Assembly: GCF_009380135.2 (NCBI RefSeq) | Contig: NZ_WHUT02000006.1 | Span: 186,001-250,000, forward strand | Direction of reading: 5' to 3' | Length of the DNA: 64,000 bases | From: Fertoeibacter niger | GTDB lineage: Bacteria; Pseudomonadota; Alphaproteobacteria; Rhodobacterales; Rhodobacteraceae | Shown here: piece by piece, positions 1 through 9,635 of the stretch | Layout of the letters: each line of letters starts with the position of its first letter | How positions within the stretch are numbered: the stretch's first letter is position 1 | Position numbers and translations under genes: made by a program | The notes under the pieces: generated by a model | Databases searched by the model: none | Told to the model about the DNA's origin: nothing | Seen by the model: only the letters and a program-made list of their open reading frames with translations

Positions 1-1
1 A

Positions 2-142
2 CAGTTGCTGTTCGGCCTGCTGTTCGGCGGCGGGTGGGATTGGGTGGCGGACATCTCGGGCTTTGCCGCCGGGTTCCTGCTGTCGTTCGTGGTCAGCCCC
101 GGCGGCTGGGCGCGGGTGAAGCAGAAGATCCGTCAACGCTGA
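2..142 (+). CDS. Rhomboid-family intramembrane protease, C-terminal fragment
   Basis: Only the last 46 codons are in the window, and the gene begins upstream of base 1. The fragment reads as a small-residue-rich transmembrane helix (LLFGLLFGGGWDWVADISG) followed by a second hydrophobic stretch (FAAGFLLSFVVSPGGW) and a short basic tail. This resembles the last helices of bacterial rhomboid proteases, with the H-x-x-G/D-x-x-G type ending seen here as D-I-S-G-F-A-A-G. The catalytic Ser/His helices are not visible, so the family call rests on the tail alone. The end overlaps the convergent murJ stop by 10 bases. Confidence 0.5.
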   Translation, partial: QLLFGLLFGGGWDWVADISGFAAGFLLSFVVSPGGWARVKQKIRQR

Positions 143-1677
143 CGGCGCAGCACGGATTTCAGATCGTGCAGCCGGAAGGCGCCGATCAGATGGCCGATGC
201 CGAAATAGCTGATGATGCCAAGGCTCACCAACGCCAGCAGCGCCAGATAGCGCCATGACGGCAGCGCCAGCGGCACGGCCAGCGCCAGTGCCCCGCCCCA
301 CAGGATCAGCCCCATCGCCCCCGAGGCAATCATGATGCGCGGCAGACGTTGCAGAAAACGCTGATCCAGCAGCGCCGCCTCGCCCATGGCGCGTGACCCG
401 CGCCACAATTGCCACACCATGACCCAGCCGGAAACGGTGGTGGCCAAGGCGGCGGCCATGAAGCCGATCAGCGGCATCAGCCCCACGGCAAACACCAGAT
501 TGACCACCATGCAGACCAGCGCGTAGTGGAACGGGCGGCGGGTATCTTCGCGGGCGTAATACAGCGGCTGCAAGACCTTGTGCAGCACGAAGGCGGGCAG
601 GCCAAGGCCGTAAGCCGCCAGCGCCAGCGCGGTGTTGAACGTGTCCAGCGGGCCGAACTCGCCTCGCTGGAACAGCACGGCCGTCAGCGGCAGGGCAATG
701 ACCACCAGCGCCACGGCGGCGGGCAGCGTCAGCATCAGGGCAAACTCGGCCCCCCGGTTGAAACTGTCGCGGCTGCCCAGCGGATCATTGGCCCGCAGGC
801 GGCGCGACAGGTCGGGCAGCAGCACGGTGCCGATGGCGATGCCCACGACCCCCAGCGGCAGTTGATAGAGGCGGTCGGCGTAGGACAGCCAGGCCACCGC
901 GCCTTCGGTGAAACTGGCGACCTGCCTCCCCACCAGCAGGTTGATCTGCACCACCCCGCCCGCCAGAACCGCCGGGCCCGCAATCACCGCCAGACGCCGC
1001 AACTCGGGCGTCAGGCGCGGCCAGCGCAGCGCCAGCCGGAACCCCGCCCGATGCGCCGAATACCATGTGAAGGCCAGTTGCGCGATGCCGGTCAGCGGCA
1101 CCGTCCAGGCCAGCGTCAGCCCCATGTCCCAACCCGCGCGGGCGGCCATCAGCATGGCGGCAATGAACATCAGGTTCATCAACACGGGCACGAAACTGGC
1201 CTCGGTAAATCGGCCAAAGGCGTTCAGCACACCCGACAGCAGCGCCACCAAGGATATGAACAGGATATAGGAGAACGAGATGCGCCCGAACATCACCGCC
1301 ATGTCGAACCGCGCGTCGCCCACAAATCCGCTGGCCATGGCCCAGACCAGCCAGGGCATCGCCAACGTGCCCAGAACGGTGAACACCACCAGCACCCCCG
1401 CCAGCCCGGCAAAGGCATCGGCGGCAAAACCCTGCGCATCCTCGCCGCCTTGCAGCTTTTTCGAGAACATCGGCACGAAGGCCATGTTGAACGCGCCTTC
1501 GGCAAAGAACCGGCGGAACATGTTGGGCAAGGAAAACGCGATCAGGAATGCCTCGGCCACCGGCCCGGCGCCCAGATAGGCCGCCATCATCACGTCGCGG
1601 ACAAAGCCCACCACGCGGCTGCCCAATGTCCAGCCGCCGACGGTCAGAAACCCCTTCATCAGGCGCACAGGTTTCAC
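133..1677 (-). CDS. murJ: MurJ (MviN) lipid II flippase
   Basis: 514-residue polytopic membrane protein with about 14 hydrophobic segments, the usual size for MurJ. It would flip lipid II across the inner membrane for peptidoglycan synthesis. The N-terminus carries the family signature (WTLGSRVVGFVRDVMMAAYLG) and arginines lining the first helices. I take the GTG at 1677, which overlaps the glnD stop in a GTGA arrangement, because residues before the next ATG (1659) match the family N-terminus (x-P-V-R-L-x-K-G). The gene is translationally coupled behind glnD, and its 3' end overlaps the convergent rhomboid gene. Confidence 0.95.
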   Translation of the reverse strand: MKPVRLMKGFLTVGGWTLGSRVVGFVRDVMMAAYLGAGPVAEAFLIAFSLPNMFRRFFAEGAFNMAFVPMFSKKLQGGEDAQGFAADAFAGLAGVLVVFTVLGTLAMPWLVWAMASGFVGDARFDMAVMFGRISFSYILFISLVALLSGVLNAFGRFTEASFVPVLMNLMFIAAMLMAARAGWDMGLTLAWTVPLTGIAQLAFTWYSAHRAGFRLALRWPRLTPELRRLAVIAGPAVLAGGVVQINLLVGRQVASFTEGAVAWLSYADRLYQLPLGVVGIAIGTVLLPDLSRRLRANDPLGSRDSFNRGAEFALMLTLPAAVALVVIALPLTAVLFQRGEFGPLDTFNTALALAAYGLGLPAFVLHKVLQPLYYAREDTRRPFHYALVCMVVNLVFAVGLMPLIGFMAAALATTVSGWVMVWQLWRGSRAMGEAALLDQRFLQRLPRIMIASGAMGLILWGGALALAVPLALPSWRYLALLALVSLGIISYFGIGHLIGAFRLHDLKSVLRRQR

Positions 1678-4415
1678 GTTCCGGCCCTTGCAGCGCCTTC
1701 GGCGATCGCTTGGCGCAGCTTGCGGTCCAGCGTGTCCTGTTTCGATTTGGTGTGCAGTTTCAGCCCGAACATGTCCTTCACATAGAACGTGTCCACCACC
1801 TGCGCGCCATAGGTCGCGATCACCGCCGAGGCGATATAGATGTTGTTGGCCGCCAGTGTGCGCGTCAGGTCATACAGCAGCCCGGGCCGGTCGCGGGTAT
1901 CCACCTCGATGATGGTGTAGATTTCGGACCCCTCGTTGTCGAAGGCGATATGGGTGGGAAAGCGGAATTCGCTGTCGCGTTTTTTCACCTTGTCGCGATC
2001 GCGCAGCGCCTCGCGCGCCACCACCTCGCCGCGCAGGGTCTTGTCGATCATGTTGCGCAGACGGGGCAGGCGGGTCAGATCATAGGGCGTGCCGTCGCTG
2101 TCCTGCACCCAGAACACCGCCGTCGCATAGCCGTCTTTCGAGGTGTAGGTGCGCGCGTCCACCACATTGGCCCCCACCAGCGCCAGAGCCCCGGCAAGAC
2201 GCGAGAATATGCCGGGGTGGTCGGCCAGCGCGAAACAGGCGCGAGTCGCGTCGCGGTCGGTGTCTGGGTCTAGGTCGATGCGAATTTCGGCATCGCCCAG
2301 ACCTTTGAGCAGCCGGGCAAACACCGCATGGGTGCCGGTGGGCAGGCCACGCCAATAAGGCGGATAGTGCCGGGCCAGTTCGGCGCGGATATCGCGCATT
2401 TCCCAGCCGGTCAGCGCCTCGCGCAGCGCGCGTTTCGCCTCGTCCGACTGGTTTTCGCGGTTCAGCGATTCCAGCCCGCCATCCAGCGCGGTGAAGGTGT
2501 CGCGGTAAAGCTGGCGCAAAAGCTGCGCCTTCCAGTTGTTCCAGGTGCCCGGCCCCACGCCGCGGATGTCGCAGACCGTCAGCACCGTCAGCAAATCCAG
2601 CCGCTTCTTGGTTTTTACGGCCTTGGCAAAATCGCGCAGGGTGCGGGGGTCGCCTATATCGCGCTTCTGCGCCATGTCCGACATCAACAGATGATAGCGC
2701 ACCAGCCATTCGACGGTTTCGGATTCCTCGGCCGTCAGCCCCAGCCGCGGGGCAACGCGCCGCGCGATCTGCGCGCCCAAGATCGAATGATCCTCGGGCC
2801 TGCCCTTGCCGATGTCATGCAGCAACAGGGCCACATACAGAACCTTGCGGTTCACCCCCTCTTTCAGGATGCGGCTGGCGATCGGCAATTCTTCGACCAG
2901 CTCGCCACGTTCAATCTGCGCCAGAGTGCTGATGCACTGGATGATATGCTCGTCCACCGTATAGTGGTGATAGACGTTGAACTGCATCATCGCGACGATG
3001 GGTTCAAACTCGGGGATGAAGGCCCCCAGCACGCCCAGTTCGTTCATCCGTCGCAGCGCGCGTTCGGGGTTGCCGTGGCGCAGCATCAGGTCAAGGAAAA
3101 TGCGCGTCGCCTCGCGGTTGGCCTGCATGTCCTCGTCGATCAGGTGCAGATGCCCGGCAATCAGGCGCATGGCATTGGGGTGCAGCAACAGGCCGGTGCG
3201 CAGCGCCTCCTCGAAAATCCGCAGAAGGTTCAGCTTGTCGGCCAGAAAACCCGCAGGGTCGGCCACGTCGATGCGGCCCTGCATCAGGCTGTAGCCGGGT
3301 TTCAGCGGTTTGCGGCGGCGGAAGAACCCGATCAGCGCGGGTTCCGATTTCGCATGCCGCGCTTCCAGCTGGGTCAGGAAGATGCGCGTCAACTCTCCCA
3401 CCCGGGTGGCCTGGCGGAAGTAATCCTGCATGAAGATTTCGACCGCCCGCCGCCCGCCGGTGTCGCGGTAGCCCAGCCGTGCCGCCACATCCACCTGAAG
3501 GTCAAAAGTCAGCTGATCCCATGCGCGGCCGGTGGTGTAATGCAGATGGCAGCGCACCGCCCACAGAAAGTCCTCGGCCCGGGTGAAGGTGTCGTATTCC
3601 TCGCGCGTGAACAGGCCTGCGGCCACCAGCCCCTCGGCGCTGGGCACGCGGTTCAGGTATTTGCCGATCCAGTAGAGCGTCTGCAGGTCGCGCAGCCCGC
3701 CTTTGCCCTCTTTCACATTGGGTTCCAGCACATAGCGCTGGCCACCCTGCCGCTTGTGCCGGGCGGCGCGTTCGGCCAGCTTGGCCTCGATGAATTCGGG
3801 GCCGGAGTTGCGGAACAGGTCGGTCCACAGCCTGTCGCCCAGTTCGGTCGCCAGCCGTGCATGACCGGCCAGAAAGCGATGCTCCAGCAGCGCGGTGCGG
3901 ATGGTGATGTCATCGCGGGCCAGACGCACGCAGTCTTTCACCGTGCGGCTGGAATGGCCCACTTTCAGCTTCAGATCCCACAGCATGTAAAGCATGGATT
4001 CGATGACCGATTCCGCCCATGGCGTGACTTTCCACGGGGTCAGGAACAAAAGGTCCACGTCCGAATGCGGGGCCATTTCGGCGCGGCCATAGCCGCCCAC
4101 AGCCAGAACGGCGATGCGCTCGGATTCGGTGGGGTTGGGCAGCGGGTGCAGATGTTGCATCGCCACCGCCAATGCGGTTGTCACCAGACCGTCGGTCAGC
4201 AGCGCCTGCCCCCGGATCAGCGCGCGCGCCGCACCCTTCTGGGCGCGGAACGCCGCTTCCAGCCGGGCGTTGCCCTCGGCCTTGGCCTGCGCCAGATGGC
4301 GCACCGCTATCGCGCGCGCCGCTTTGGCATCCACGTTGCCATCGCCCGCTAGTTCAGCGGCGATGGCATCGGCCAGTGCAGCGGGCGTGATTATGGTGTC
4401 GCCGGGCAGGATCAT
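1674..4415 (-). CDS. glnD: GlnD, bifunctional PII uridylyltransferase / uridylyl-removing enzyme
   Basis: 913 residues. It modifies and demodifies PII (GlnB/GlnK) in response to glutamine, at the top of the nitrogen cascade. Order of domains: nucleotidyltransferase with GGYGRAEM at 107-114 and the DVD metal ligands at 119-121; the GlnD PII-UTase linker; an HD domain around residue 510 (LLLHDIGKG and a later EDHS); two C-terminal ACT domains (one containing FSRLAGALALVGANVVDA, the last RPGLLYDLTRTLA). The ATG at 4415 is preferred. An in-frame opening to 4595 would run back through the neighbouring gene's end and adds a low-complexity sequence unlike the family. It overlaps murJ by 4 bases. Confidence 0.95.
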   Translation of the reverse strand: MILPGDTIITPAALADAIAAELAGDGNVDAKAARAIAVRHLAQAKAEGNARLEAAFRAQKGAARALIRGQALLTDGLVTTALAVAMQHLHPLPNPTESERIAVLAVGGYGRAEMAPHSDVDLLFLTPWKVTPWAESVIESMLYMLWDLKLKVGHSSRTVKDCVRLARDDITIRTALLEHRFLAGHARLATELGDRLWTDLFRNSGPEFIEAKLAERAARHKRQGGQRYVLEPNVKEGKGGLRDLQTLYWIGKYLNRVPSAEGLVAAGLFTREEYDTFTRAEDFLWAVRCHLHYTTGRAWDQLTFDLQVDVAARLGYRDTGGRRAVEIFMQDYFRQATRVGELTRIFLTQLEARHAKSEPALIGFFRRRKPLKPGYSLMQGRIDVADPAGFLADKLNLLRIFEEALRTGLLLHPNAMRLIAGHLHLIDEDMQANREATRIFLDLMLRHGNPERALRRMNELGVLGAFIPEFEPIVAMMQFNVYHHYTVDEHIIQCISTLAQIERGELVEELPIASRILKEGVNRKVLYVALLLHDIGKGRPEDHSILGAQIARRVAPRLGLTAEESETVEWLVRYHLLMSDMAQKRDIGDPRTLRDFAKAVKTKKRLDLLTVLTVCDIRGVGPGTWNNWKAQLLRQLYRDTFTALDGGLESLNRENQSDEAKRALREALTGWEMRDIRAELARHYPPYWRGLPTGTHAVFARLLKGLGDAEIRIDLDPDTDRDATRACFALADHPGIFSRLAGALALVGANVVDARTYTSKDGYATAVFWVQDSDGTPYDLTRLPRLRNMIDKTLRGEVVAREALRDRDKVKKRDSEFRFPTHIAFDNEGSEIYTIIEVDTRDRPGLLYDLTRTLAANNIYIASAVIATYGAQVVDTFYVKDMFGLKLHTKSKQDTLDRKLRQAIAEGAARAGT

Positions 4416-4458
4416 GCCTTCGGCGCTGTCGGATGTGGGAAAGCCGCTGAGGGCCGGC

Positions 4459-5640
4459 TCAGAAGCCGGCACCCGCAAAGCTGGTTGGCGCGTTGTCAAC
4501 GATGACCACCTGATTGTTGCGGATCTGCGCCACGGCCAGACCCCGTTCGTTGGTGCCATCACCACGCAGGCGGAAGATGCCGCCGACGCCGACAAAGCCC
4601 GACCCCGTGGTCAGCGCCGATCCGGTCAGGGCGTTGGTCCTGCCCTGTTTCACCAGTGCGCCGATGGCCGCGATCCCGTCATAGGCCAGCCCCGAAATGG
4701 GTGTCGCGGGCTCGGCAAAGGCGGCCTGATAGCGGCCCTGATACTGGTTGTAGCGGCCCGGGTCAGGCATGGCGAACCACGCCCCCTGCACGCCCGGCAG
4801 CGCGGCCGTTGCGGGCGGAATGTCCCAGCGGGTCAGGCCGATGAAGCGGGTCTCCGCCCCCAGACCGTTTTCGCGCAACAGCTGCGTCAGCAACGGCAGC
4901 GCGCCGTCGGTGGTCGCGGTCAGAAACAGCGCCTGCGCCCCGTTGGCCCGCGCCGCCGAGGCGATGCCGGGCACCGCCGCGACGATGCCGTTCTGCGAGA
5001 ATTCGTAGGCGGCGGTGCCTGCAACGCTGCCACCTGCCCGCGCCACACCCTGCTGGATGGCGTTGCGGCCCACAGTGCCTGCCGGGGTGCTGTCATGCAC
5101 CACCATGATGCGGCTGGTGCCCTGCCGCACGGCATAGGCCGCCAGACGGTCGGCGGTGTTCTGGAACGTCGGCCCCAGCACAAAGACATTGCCACCCGCG
5201 ATGTCGCTGTTGTTCGAGAAACTCAGCACGTTCACGCCCCGGTTGGCGACAGCCACGCCTGCGGCATTCGCCTCTTGCGCATAGACCGGGCCAAGGATGA
5301 TCTTGGCGCCCTCGTCTACCGCCTTGGTCGCCATGGCGGCGGCCTGCCCGGGGTTGCCCGCGGTGGAGTAGACCCGCAGGTCGATTCGCACATCGCCCAG
5401 ATCGGAAATCGCCAGCCGGGCGGCGTTCTGCAGGCTGCGCGACAGCAACTCGTCACTGGCCTGGCCAGAGCCTGAAGGCACCAGCAGCGCCACCGGCACG
5501 GGGGCCGTGGTGTCGATGGCAGGGCCGCCCCCGCCGCCGCCGGTCAGGGCGATAGGCTCGCAGGCGGCAAGGGCCAGCGTGGAAAGCACCATGGCAGCGC
5601 GGCCCAGCGACTTGCGGGCGATCCTCAAAACAGACAACAT
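4459..5640 (-). CDS. LpoA-like lipoprotein, penicillin-binding-protein activator family (Peripla_BP_6 fold)
   Basis: 393 residues with a lipoprotein signal peptide ending in a lipobox (L-A-L-A-A-C, lipidated Cys about 27) and a Gly/Pro linker. The body resembles a type I periplasmic-binding fold (VALLVPSGSG near the start, then IILGPVYAQEANA and a later FIGLTRWD). Such proteins in Rhodobacterales are annotated as LpoA-like activators or as branched-chain amino-acid binding proteins. The arrangement favours LpoA: in E. coli lpoA (yraM) is also divergent from rsmI (yraL) and next to yraN, and all three partners are here. No transporter genes adjoin it. PBP activation itself is inferred. Confidence 0.8.
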   Translation of the reverse strand: MLSVLRIARKSLGRAAMVLSTLALAACEPIALTGGGGGGPAIDTTAPVPVALLVPSGSGQASDELLSRSLQNAARLAISDLGDVRIDLRVYSTAGNPGQAAAMATKAVDEGAKIILGPVYAQEANAAGVAVANRGVNVLSFSNNSDIAGGNVFVLGPTFQNTADRLAAYAVRQGTSRIMVVHDSTPAGTVGRNAIQQGVARAGGSVAGTAAYEFSQNGIVAAVPGIASAARANGAQALFLTATTDGALPLLTQLLRENGLGAETRFIGLTRWDIPPATAALPGVQGAWFAMPDPGRYNQYQGRYQAAFAEPATPISGLAYDGIAAIGALVKQGRTNALTGSALTTGSGFVGVGGIFRLRGDGTNERGLAVAQIRNNQVVIVDNAPTSFAGAGF

Positions 5641-5725
5641 GCAGACTTCCTCATCCCGGGGGCATCGGTCAGCCAGAGCCTATGCGTTTCACCCGGTGAA
5701 GGCAACTTTCGTGGAAGGCGCAGAC

Positions 5726-6694
5726 ATGAGCATCGGCGAAACGGGGCCCGGGCTGACCGGCGAAGAGCCTTCAGAACCCGCAGCGGAGCCCGCCGCCGTG
5801 GCGGTTCATCCGCAGGATGGTGCCCGCAGTTATGGCCAGCGCCCCCTGCCGCCGGGCCTGCACTTCATCGCGACGCCCATTGGTGCCGCGCGCGACATCA
5901 CCTTGCGCGCACTGGATATTCTGGCCACGGCCGACCTGCTGGCCGCCGAGGATACCCGCAGCCTGCGGCATCTGATGGAGATCCACGGCGTGCCCCTGCG
6001 CGGCCGCCCGCTGCTGGCCTATCACGACCACAATGGCGATGCGATGCGCCCCCGCCTGCTGGGCGCGCTGGCGGCGGGGCAAAGCGTGGCCTATGCGTCG
6101 GAGGCGGGCACGCCGCTGGTGGCCGACCCCGGCTATCAGCTGTCGCGCGCGGCGATTGCGGCAGGGCACAAGGTGCTGGCGGCACCCGGGCCTTCGGCGC
6201 TGCTGGCTGCGCTGACTGTGGCGGGCCTGCCCACCGACCGCTTTCTCTTTGCGGGTTTTCCCCCGGCCGCCGCAGGCGCGCGGGCGCGCTTCTTTGCCGA
6301 ACTGGTAGACGTGCCCGCAACGCTGGTATTTTATGAATCGCCCAAACGCATTGGCAAAACATTAAGGGAACTTGTGCAAGTCTTCGGAGGACGAGAAGCG
6401 GTTGTCTGCCGCGAACTGACAAAGCGATTCGAAGAGGTGACACGCGGGCGGCTGGATGCGCTTGCAACGGCCTTTGCAGACCGGGTTGTGAAGGGCGAAG
6501 TCGTCCTGCTGATCGACCGGGGGCAAGGGGTGGTGCCCGATGTGGATGCGGTGGAGGCGGCACTGGTGCAGGCTTTGACCAAGGCATCGGTGAAAGATGC
6601 AGCGGCGGATGTGGCGGCGCGCTTGGGTCTTCCAAGGCGGGATCTGTACCAGATGGCGCTGAAACTGGCAGCGAAAGATGAGGCGGGCGGATGA
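5726..6694 (+). CDS. rsmI: RsmI, 16S rRNA (cytidine-1402-2'-O)-methyltransferase
   Basis: 322 residues of the tetrapyrrole-methylase fold that 2'-O-methylates C1402 in the decoding centre using SAM. Visible signatures: FIATPIGAARDITLRAL near the N-terminus, LLAAEDTRSLRHLM, the glycine-rich SEAGTPLVADPGYQL loop and APGPSALLAAL. The ATG at 5726 is chosen because it follows GGAAGG by 7 bases. The open frame continues upstream to 5507, but that part is antisense to the lipoprotein gene. A roughly 45-residue Pro/Glu/Ala-rich extension precedes the conserved domain. It overlaps yraN by 4 bases (ATGA). Confidence 0.95.
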   Translation: MSIGETGPGLTGEEPSEPAAEPAAVAVHPQDGARSYGQRPLPPGLHFIATPIGAARDITLRALDILATADLLAAEDTRSLRHLMEIHGVPLRGRPLLAYHDHNGDAMRPRLLGALAAGQSVAYASEAGTPLVADPGYQLSRAAIAAGHKVLAAPGPSALLAALTVAGLPTDRFLFAGFPPAAAGARARFFAELVDVPATLVFYESPKRIGKTLRELVQVFGGREAVVCRELTKRFEEVTRGRLDALATAFADRVVKGEVVLLIDRGQGVVPDVDAVEAALVQALTKASVKDAAADVAARLGLPRRDLYQMALKLAAKDEAGG

Positions 6695-7044
6695 GCGGGT
6701 TGGTATCCTACAGGGCGGGTCTGGCCGCCGAAGATGCGGTTGCACGGCTTTACGCGCGGTCTGGCAGGGCCATTGCCGCAGCGCGCTGGCGTGGAACAGC
6801 GGGTGAGATTGATCTGATCGCCCGCGACGGTGCCGAGGTGATTTTCATCGAGGTGAAACACAGCGTCACCCATGCGGCAGCGGCCGAACGGCTGTCACGG
6901 CGGCAGATGGACCGGATTTATGGCACAGCCTCGGAGTTTCTGGCCGGTGAACCGGCGGGGCAGAACACCGAGGCGCGGTTTGATGTGGCGCTGGTGGATG
7001 CCCGGGGCCAGATCGAAATCATCGAGAACGCCTTTGCGGCCTGA
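6691..7044 (+). CDS. YraN family (UPF0102) endonuclease-like protein
   Basis: 117 residues with the UPF0102 pattern: A-E-D-x-V-A-R-L-Y near the start, RWRGTAGEIDLIARDG, then FIEVKHS. The E-I-D-L and E-V-K residues match the PD-(D/E)XK nuclease core, but no activity is firmly established for the family. The start ATG overlaps the rsmI stop, so the pair is translationally coupled. The rsmI/yraN/lpoA neighbourhood is conserved with E. coli. A perfect 7-bp hairpin begins at its stop codon. Confidence 0.9.
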   Translation: MSGLVSYRAGLAAEDAVARLYARSGRAIAAARWRGTAGEIDLIARDGAEVIFIEVKHSVTHAAAAERLSRRQMDRIYGTASEFLAGEPAGQNTEARFDVALVDARGQIEIIENAFAA

Positions 7045-7061
7045 CGCTTTTTGCAAGCGTC
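7043..7061 (+). terminator. Stem-loop after yraN
   Basis: Perfect 7-bp arms GACGCTT and AAGCGTC with a TTTGC loop, beginning within the yraN stop codon. No T-tract follows, so it may be a weak terminator or an mRNA 3'-end stabiliser. Confidence 0.4.
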
Positions 7062-7126
7062 GCCTTGGGGTGATTGCAACCCTGTCAGGCTTCGGCCATT
7101 GAAGGGCATCATGACGGGAGATGCCC

Positions 7127-8071
7127 ATGGGCCTGAAAGTTGCCTTGCAGATGGATCCGATCGGATCCGTGAACATCGACGCCGACAGCACGTTCCGCAT
7201 CGCGCTGGAGGCTGAAGCGCGCGGCCATGAGCTGTTTTTCTACACGCCCGACAAGCTTGCCTACAGCGAGGGACGGGTGACGGCCCGGGGCTGGCCGATC
7301 ACGCTGCGGCGCGAGAAGGGCAATCATGTGGCCTATGGTGCCGAGACCGAGGTGGATCTGGCAAGCTACGATGTTGTCTGGCTGCGGCAGGATCCGCCTT
7401 TCGACATGGGCTATATCACCACGACGCATATTCTGGAGATGATCCATCCGCGGACTTTGGTGGTGAATGATCCGTTCTGGGTGCGCAACTCGCCCGAAAA
7501 GCTGCTGGTGCTGCGCTTTCCTGATCTGATCCCGCCCACCACCATCGCGCGGGATCTGGCCACGATCCGGGCGTTCAAGGAAAAGCATGGCGATGTGATC
7601 CTGAAGCCGCTTTACGGCAACGGCGGAGCGGGTGTGTTCCGCCTGGGGCCGGATGACCGCAATCTGGCCTCGCTGCATGAATTGTTCAGCGGCATCAACC
7701 GCGAGCCGCTGATCGTGCAGAAGTTCTTGCCCGATGTGGCAAAGGGCGACAAGCGGGTGATCCTGGTGGATGGCGAGCCGATTGGTGCGATCAACCGGGT
7801 GCCGCAGGCGGGGGAGACGCGGTCGAACATGCATGTCGGCGGGCGGCCCGAAAAGATCGGGCTTAGCGCGCGCGATCTGGAAATCTGTGCCGCCATCGGC
7901 CCGGTGCTGCGCGAAAAGGGCCAGATTTTTGTGGGCATCGACGTGATCGGCGACTACCTGACCGAGATCAACGTGACCTCGCCCACCGGTTTGCAGGAGC
8001 TGGAGCGGTTTGACGGGACGAATGGCGCGGCGCTGATCTGGGAAGTGATCGAGCGCAAGCGAGGCGTCTAG
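7127..8071 (+). CDS. gshB: Glutathione synthetase
   Basis: 314 residues, ATP-grasp enzyme joining gamma-glutamylcysteine and glycine. The N-terminus ([14 protein letters not shown], then [17 protein letters not shown]) and the ATP-grasp segments ([53 protein letters not shown]) match GshB. An ATG lies at 7121, but the GGGAG ribosome site abuts it. The ATG at 7127 leaves a 6-base spacing and matches the family N-terminus (M-x-L-K-V-A-x-Q-M-D-P-I), so I use it. It is probably cotranscribed with rsmI-yraN. Confidence 0.95.
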   Translation: MGLKVALQMDPIGSVNIDADSTFRIALEAEARGHELFFYTPDKLAYSEGRVTARGWPITLRREKGNHVAYGAETEVDLASYDVVWLRQDPPFDMGYITTTHILEMIHPRTLVVNDPFWVRNSPEKLLVLRFPDLIPPTTIARDLATIRAFKEKHGDVILKPLYGNGGAGVFRLGPDDRNLASLHELFSGINREPLIVQKFLPDVAKGDKRVILVDGEPIGAINRVPQAGETRSNMHVGGRPEKIGLSARDLEICAAIGPVLREKGQIFVGIDVIGDYLTEINVTSPTGLQELERFDGTNGAALIWEVIERKRGV

Positions 8072-8105
8072 CCCTCATGCGCCATTCCGGGTGATGTCGT
8101 GCGCG

Positions 8106-9620
8106 TCAGCTTTTCGTGCCGATGGCGAGGCGGTAGCTGACCGCCTCGGCCACATGCGGCTGGCGGACATCTGCGGCACCGTCTAGATCGGCAATCGTGC
8201 GGGCCACGCGCAGCACCCGGTGATAGCCGCGCGCCGACAGGCCGAAACGTTCGGCCACGCGCAAGAGCAGCGCGCGGCCTTCGGCGTCGGGGGCGGCCAC
8301 CTCTTCCAGCAGCGCGCCTTCGGCCTCGGCGTTCACGCGCACTTCGGGATGGGCGGCATAGCGGCGGTCCTGCCGGGTGCGGGCGGCGGCGACTCGGGCG
8401 GCCACAAGGGCGGACGGATCGCCCGAGGGCGGCAGGTCTAGGTCGGTATAGGCCACCGGCGGCACTTCGATGCGCAGGTCGAAGCGGTCCATCAGCGGGC
8501 CCGAGATGCGGCCCAGATAATCCTCGCCGCACAGCGGCACCTTTGCGCAGGCCCGCGCCGCATCGGCCAGATAGCCGCACTTGCAGGGGTTGGCCGCCGC
8601 CACCAGCAGGAACCGGCAGGGATAGCGCACATGGGCATTGGCGCGCGACACCACCACTTCGCCGGATTCGATTGGCTGGCGCAGGGTTTCCAGCACGGCG
8701 CGAGGGAATTCGGGGAATTCATCCATGAAGAGCACGCCGTTGTGGGCCAGTGAAATCTCGCCGGGTTTGGCCCCGCGCCCCCCGCCAACGATGGCGGCCA
8801 TGGAGGCCGTGTGATGCGGCTCGCGGAAGGGGCGCGCGCGCGAAATGCCGCCTTCGGTCAACAGCCCGGCAAGTGAATGGATCATCGAGGTTTCCAGCGC
8901 CTCGATGGCCGACAAAGGCGGCAGGATGCCCGGAAGCCGCGCGGCCAGCATGGATTTGCCCGAGCCGGGGCTGCCCACCATCAGCACATGGTGCCGGCCT
9001 GCCGCCGCAATCTCCAGCGCGCGTTTGGCGCGTTCCTGGCCCTTCACGTCGCGCAGGTCGCGGCCCATGGGCAGGGGTTGCACCTCGCCCGCCTCGGCCG
9101 GGGTCAGGGGCGACTGGCCGGTGTAGTGGCGCACCACCTCGTCCAGCGAATTGGCGGCCAGCACCTGCGTGGCCCCGACCCAGGCCGCCTCGGCCCCGCA
9201 GGCCTTGGGGCAAAGCAGCGAGCGGTCATCCTCGGCAGCTGCCATGGCGGCGGGCAGGGCACCGATCACCCCGATCAGCCGGCCATCCAGCGACAGTTCG
9301 CCCAGCGCCACTGTGCGGTCCACCTCATCCTTGGGGATGATCTCCAGCGCCGCCAGCAGCGCCAGCGCGATGGGCAGGTCGAAATGCGAGCCTTCCTTGG
9401 GCAGGTCGGCGGGTGACAGGTTCACCGTGATGCGTTTCGACGGCAGCGCGATGGACATCGACGCCAGTGCCGCGCGCACCCGCTCGCGGGCCTCGGACAC
9501 CGCCTTGTCGGGCAGGCCCACGATGGCAAAGGCCGGAAGGCCCGCCGCGATGGCGCATTGCACCTCGACAATGCGGGCCTCTACGCCTTCGAAGGCCACT
9601 GTGAAGGCCCGCGCGACCAT
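8106..9620 (-). CDS. comM: ComM / YifB, Mg-chelatase-like AAA+ helicase
   Basis: 504 residues. N-terminal ChlI-type domain (about 1-160, with ADLPKEGSHFDLPIALALL), then an AAA+ Mg-chelatase domain with Walker A GSPGSGKSMLA and Walker B VLFMDEFPEF, a Cys cluster (CNPCKCGYL and a later C-x5-C), and a C-terminal domain (ARGYHRVLRVARTIADL). In naturally competent bacteria ComM drives branch migration of incoming DNA. In Rhodobacter capsulatus the competence genes are tied to CtrA and gene-transfer-agent uptake. A GAGAGG ribosome site precedes the ATG, and a CtrA-like GTTAACC lies just upstream. Confidence 0.93.
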   Translation of the reverse strand: MVARAFTVAFEGVEARIVEVQCAIAAGLPAFAIVGLPDKAVSEARERVRAALASMSIALPSKRITVNLSPADLPKEGSHFDLPIALALLAALEIIPKDEVDRTVALGELSLDGRLIGVIGALPAAMAAAEDDRSLLCPKACGAEAAWVGATQVLAANSLDEVVRHYTGQSPLTPAEAGEVQPLPMGRDLRDVKGQERAKRALEIAAAGRHHVLMVGSPGSGKSMLAARLPGILPPLSAIEALETSMIHSLAGLLTEGGISRARPFREPHHTASMAAIVGGGRGAKPGEISLAHNGVLFMDEFPEFPRAVLETLRQPIESGEVVVSRANAHVRYPCRFLLVAAANPCKCGYLADAARACAKVPLCGEDYLGRISGPLMDRFDLRIEVPPVAYTDLDLPPSGDPSALVAARVAAARTRQDRRYAAHPEVRVNAEAEGALLEEVAAPDAEGRALLLRVAERFGLSARGYHRVLRVARTIADLDGAADVRQPHVAEAVSYRLAIGTKS

Positions 9621-9635
9621 ATTCTGCCTCTCGCC

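Noticed and set aside
409-1785. 458-codon open frame antisense to murJ
   Set aside because: Composition is His/Gln/Arg-rich with no motifs, a typical GC-rich shadow of the murJ third-codon positions.
2328-4352. 674-codon open frame antisense to glnD
   Set aside because: Mirrors glnD codons, has no recognisable domain, and glnD is unambiguous.
4416-4595. 60-residue N-terminal extension of GlnD
   Set aside because: It overlaps the neighbouring lipoprotein gene's 3' end and is unlike GlnD; the ATG at 4415 fits the family.
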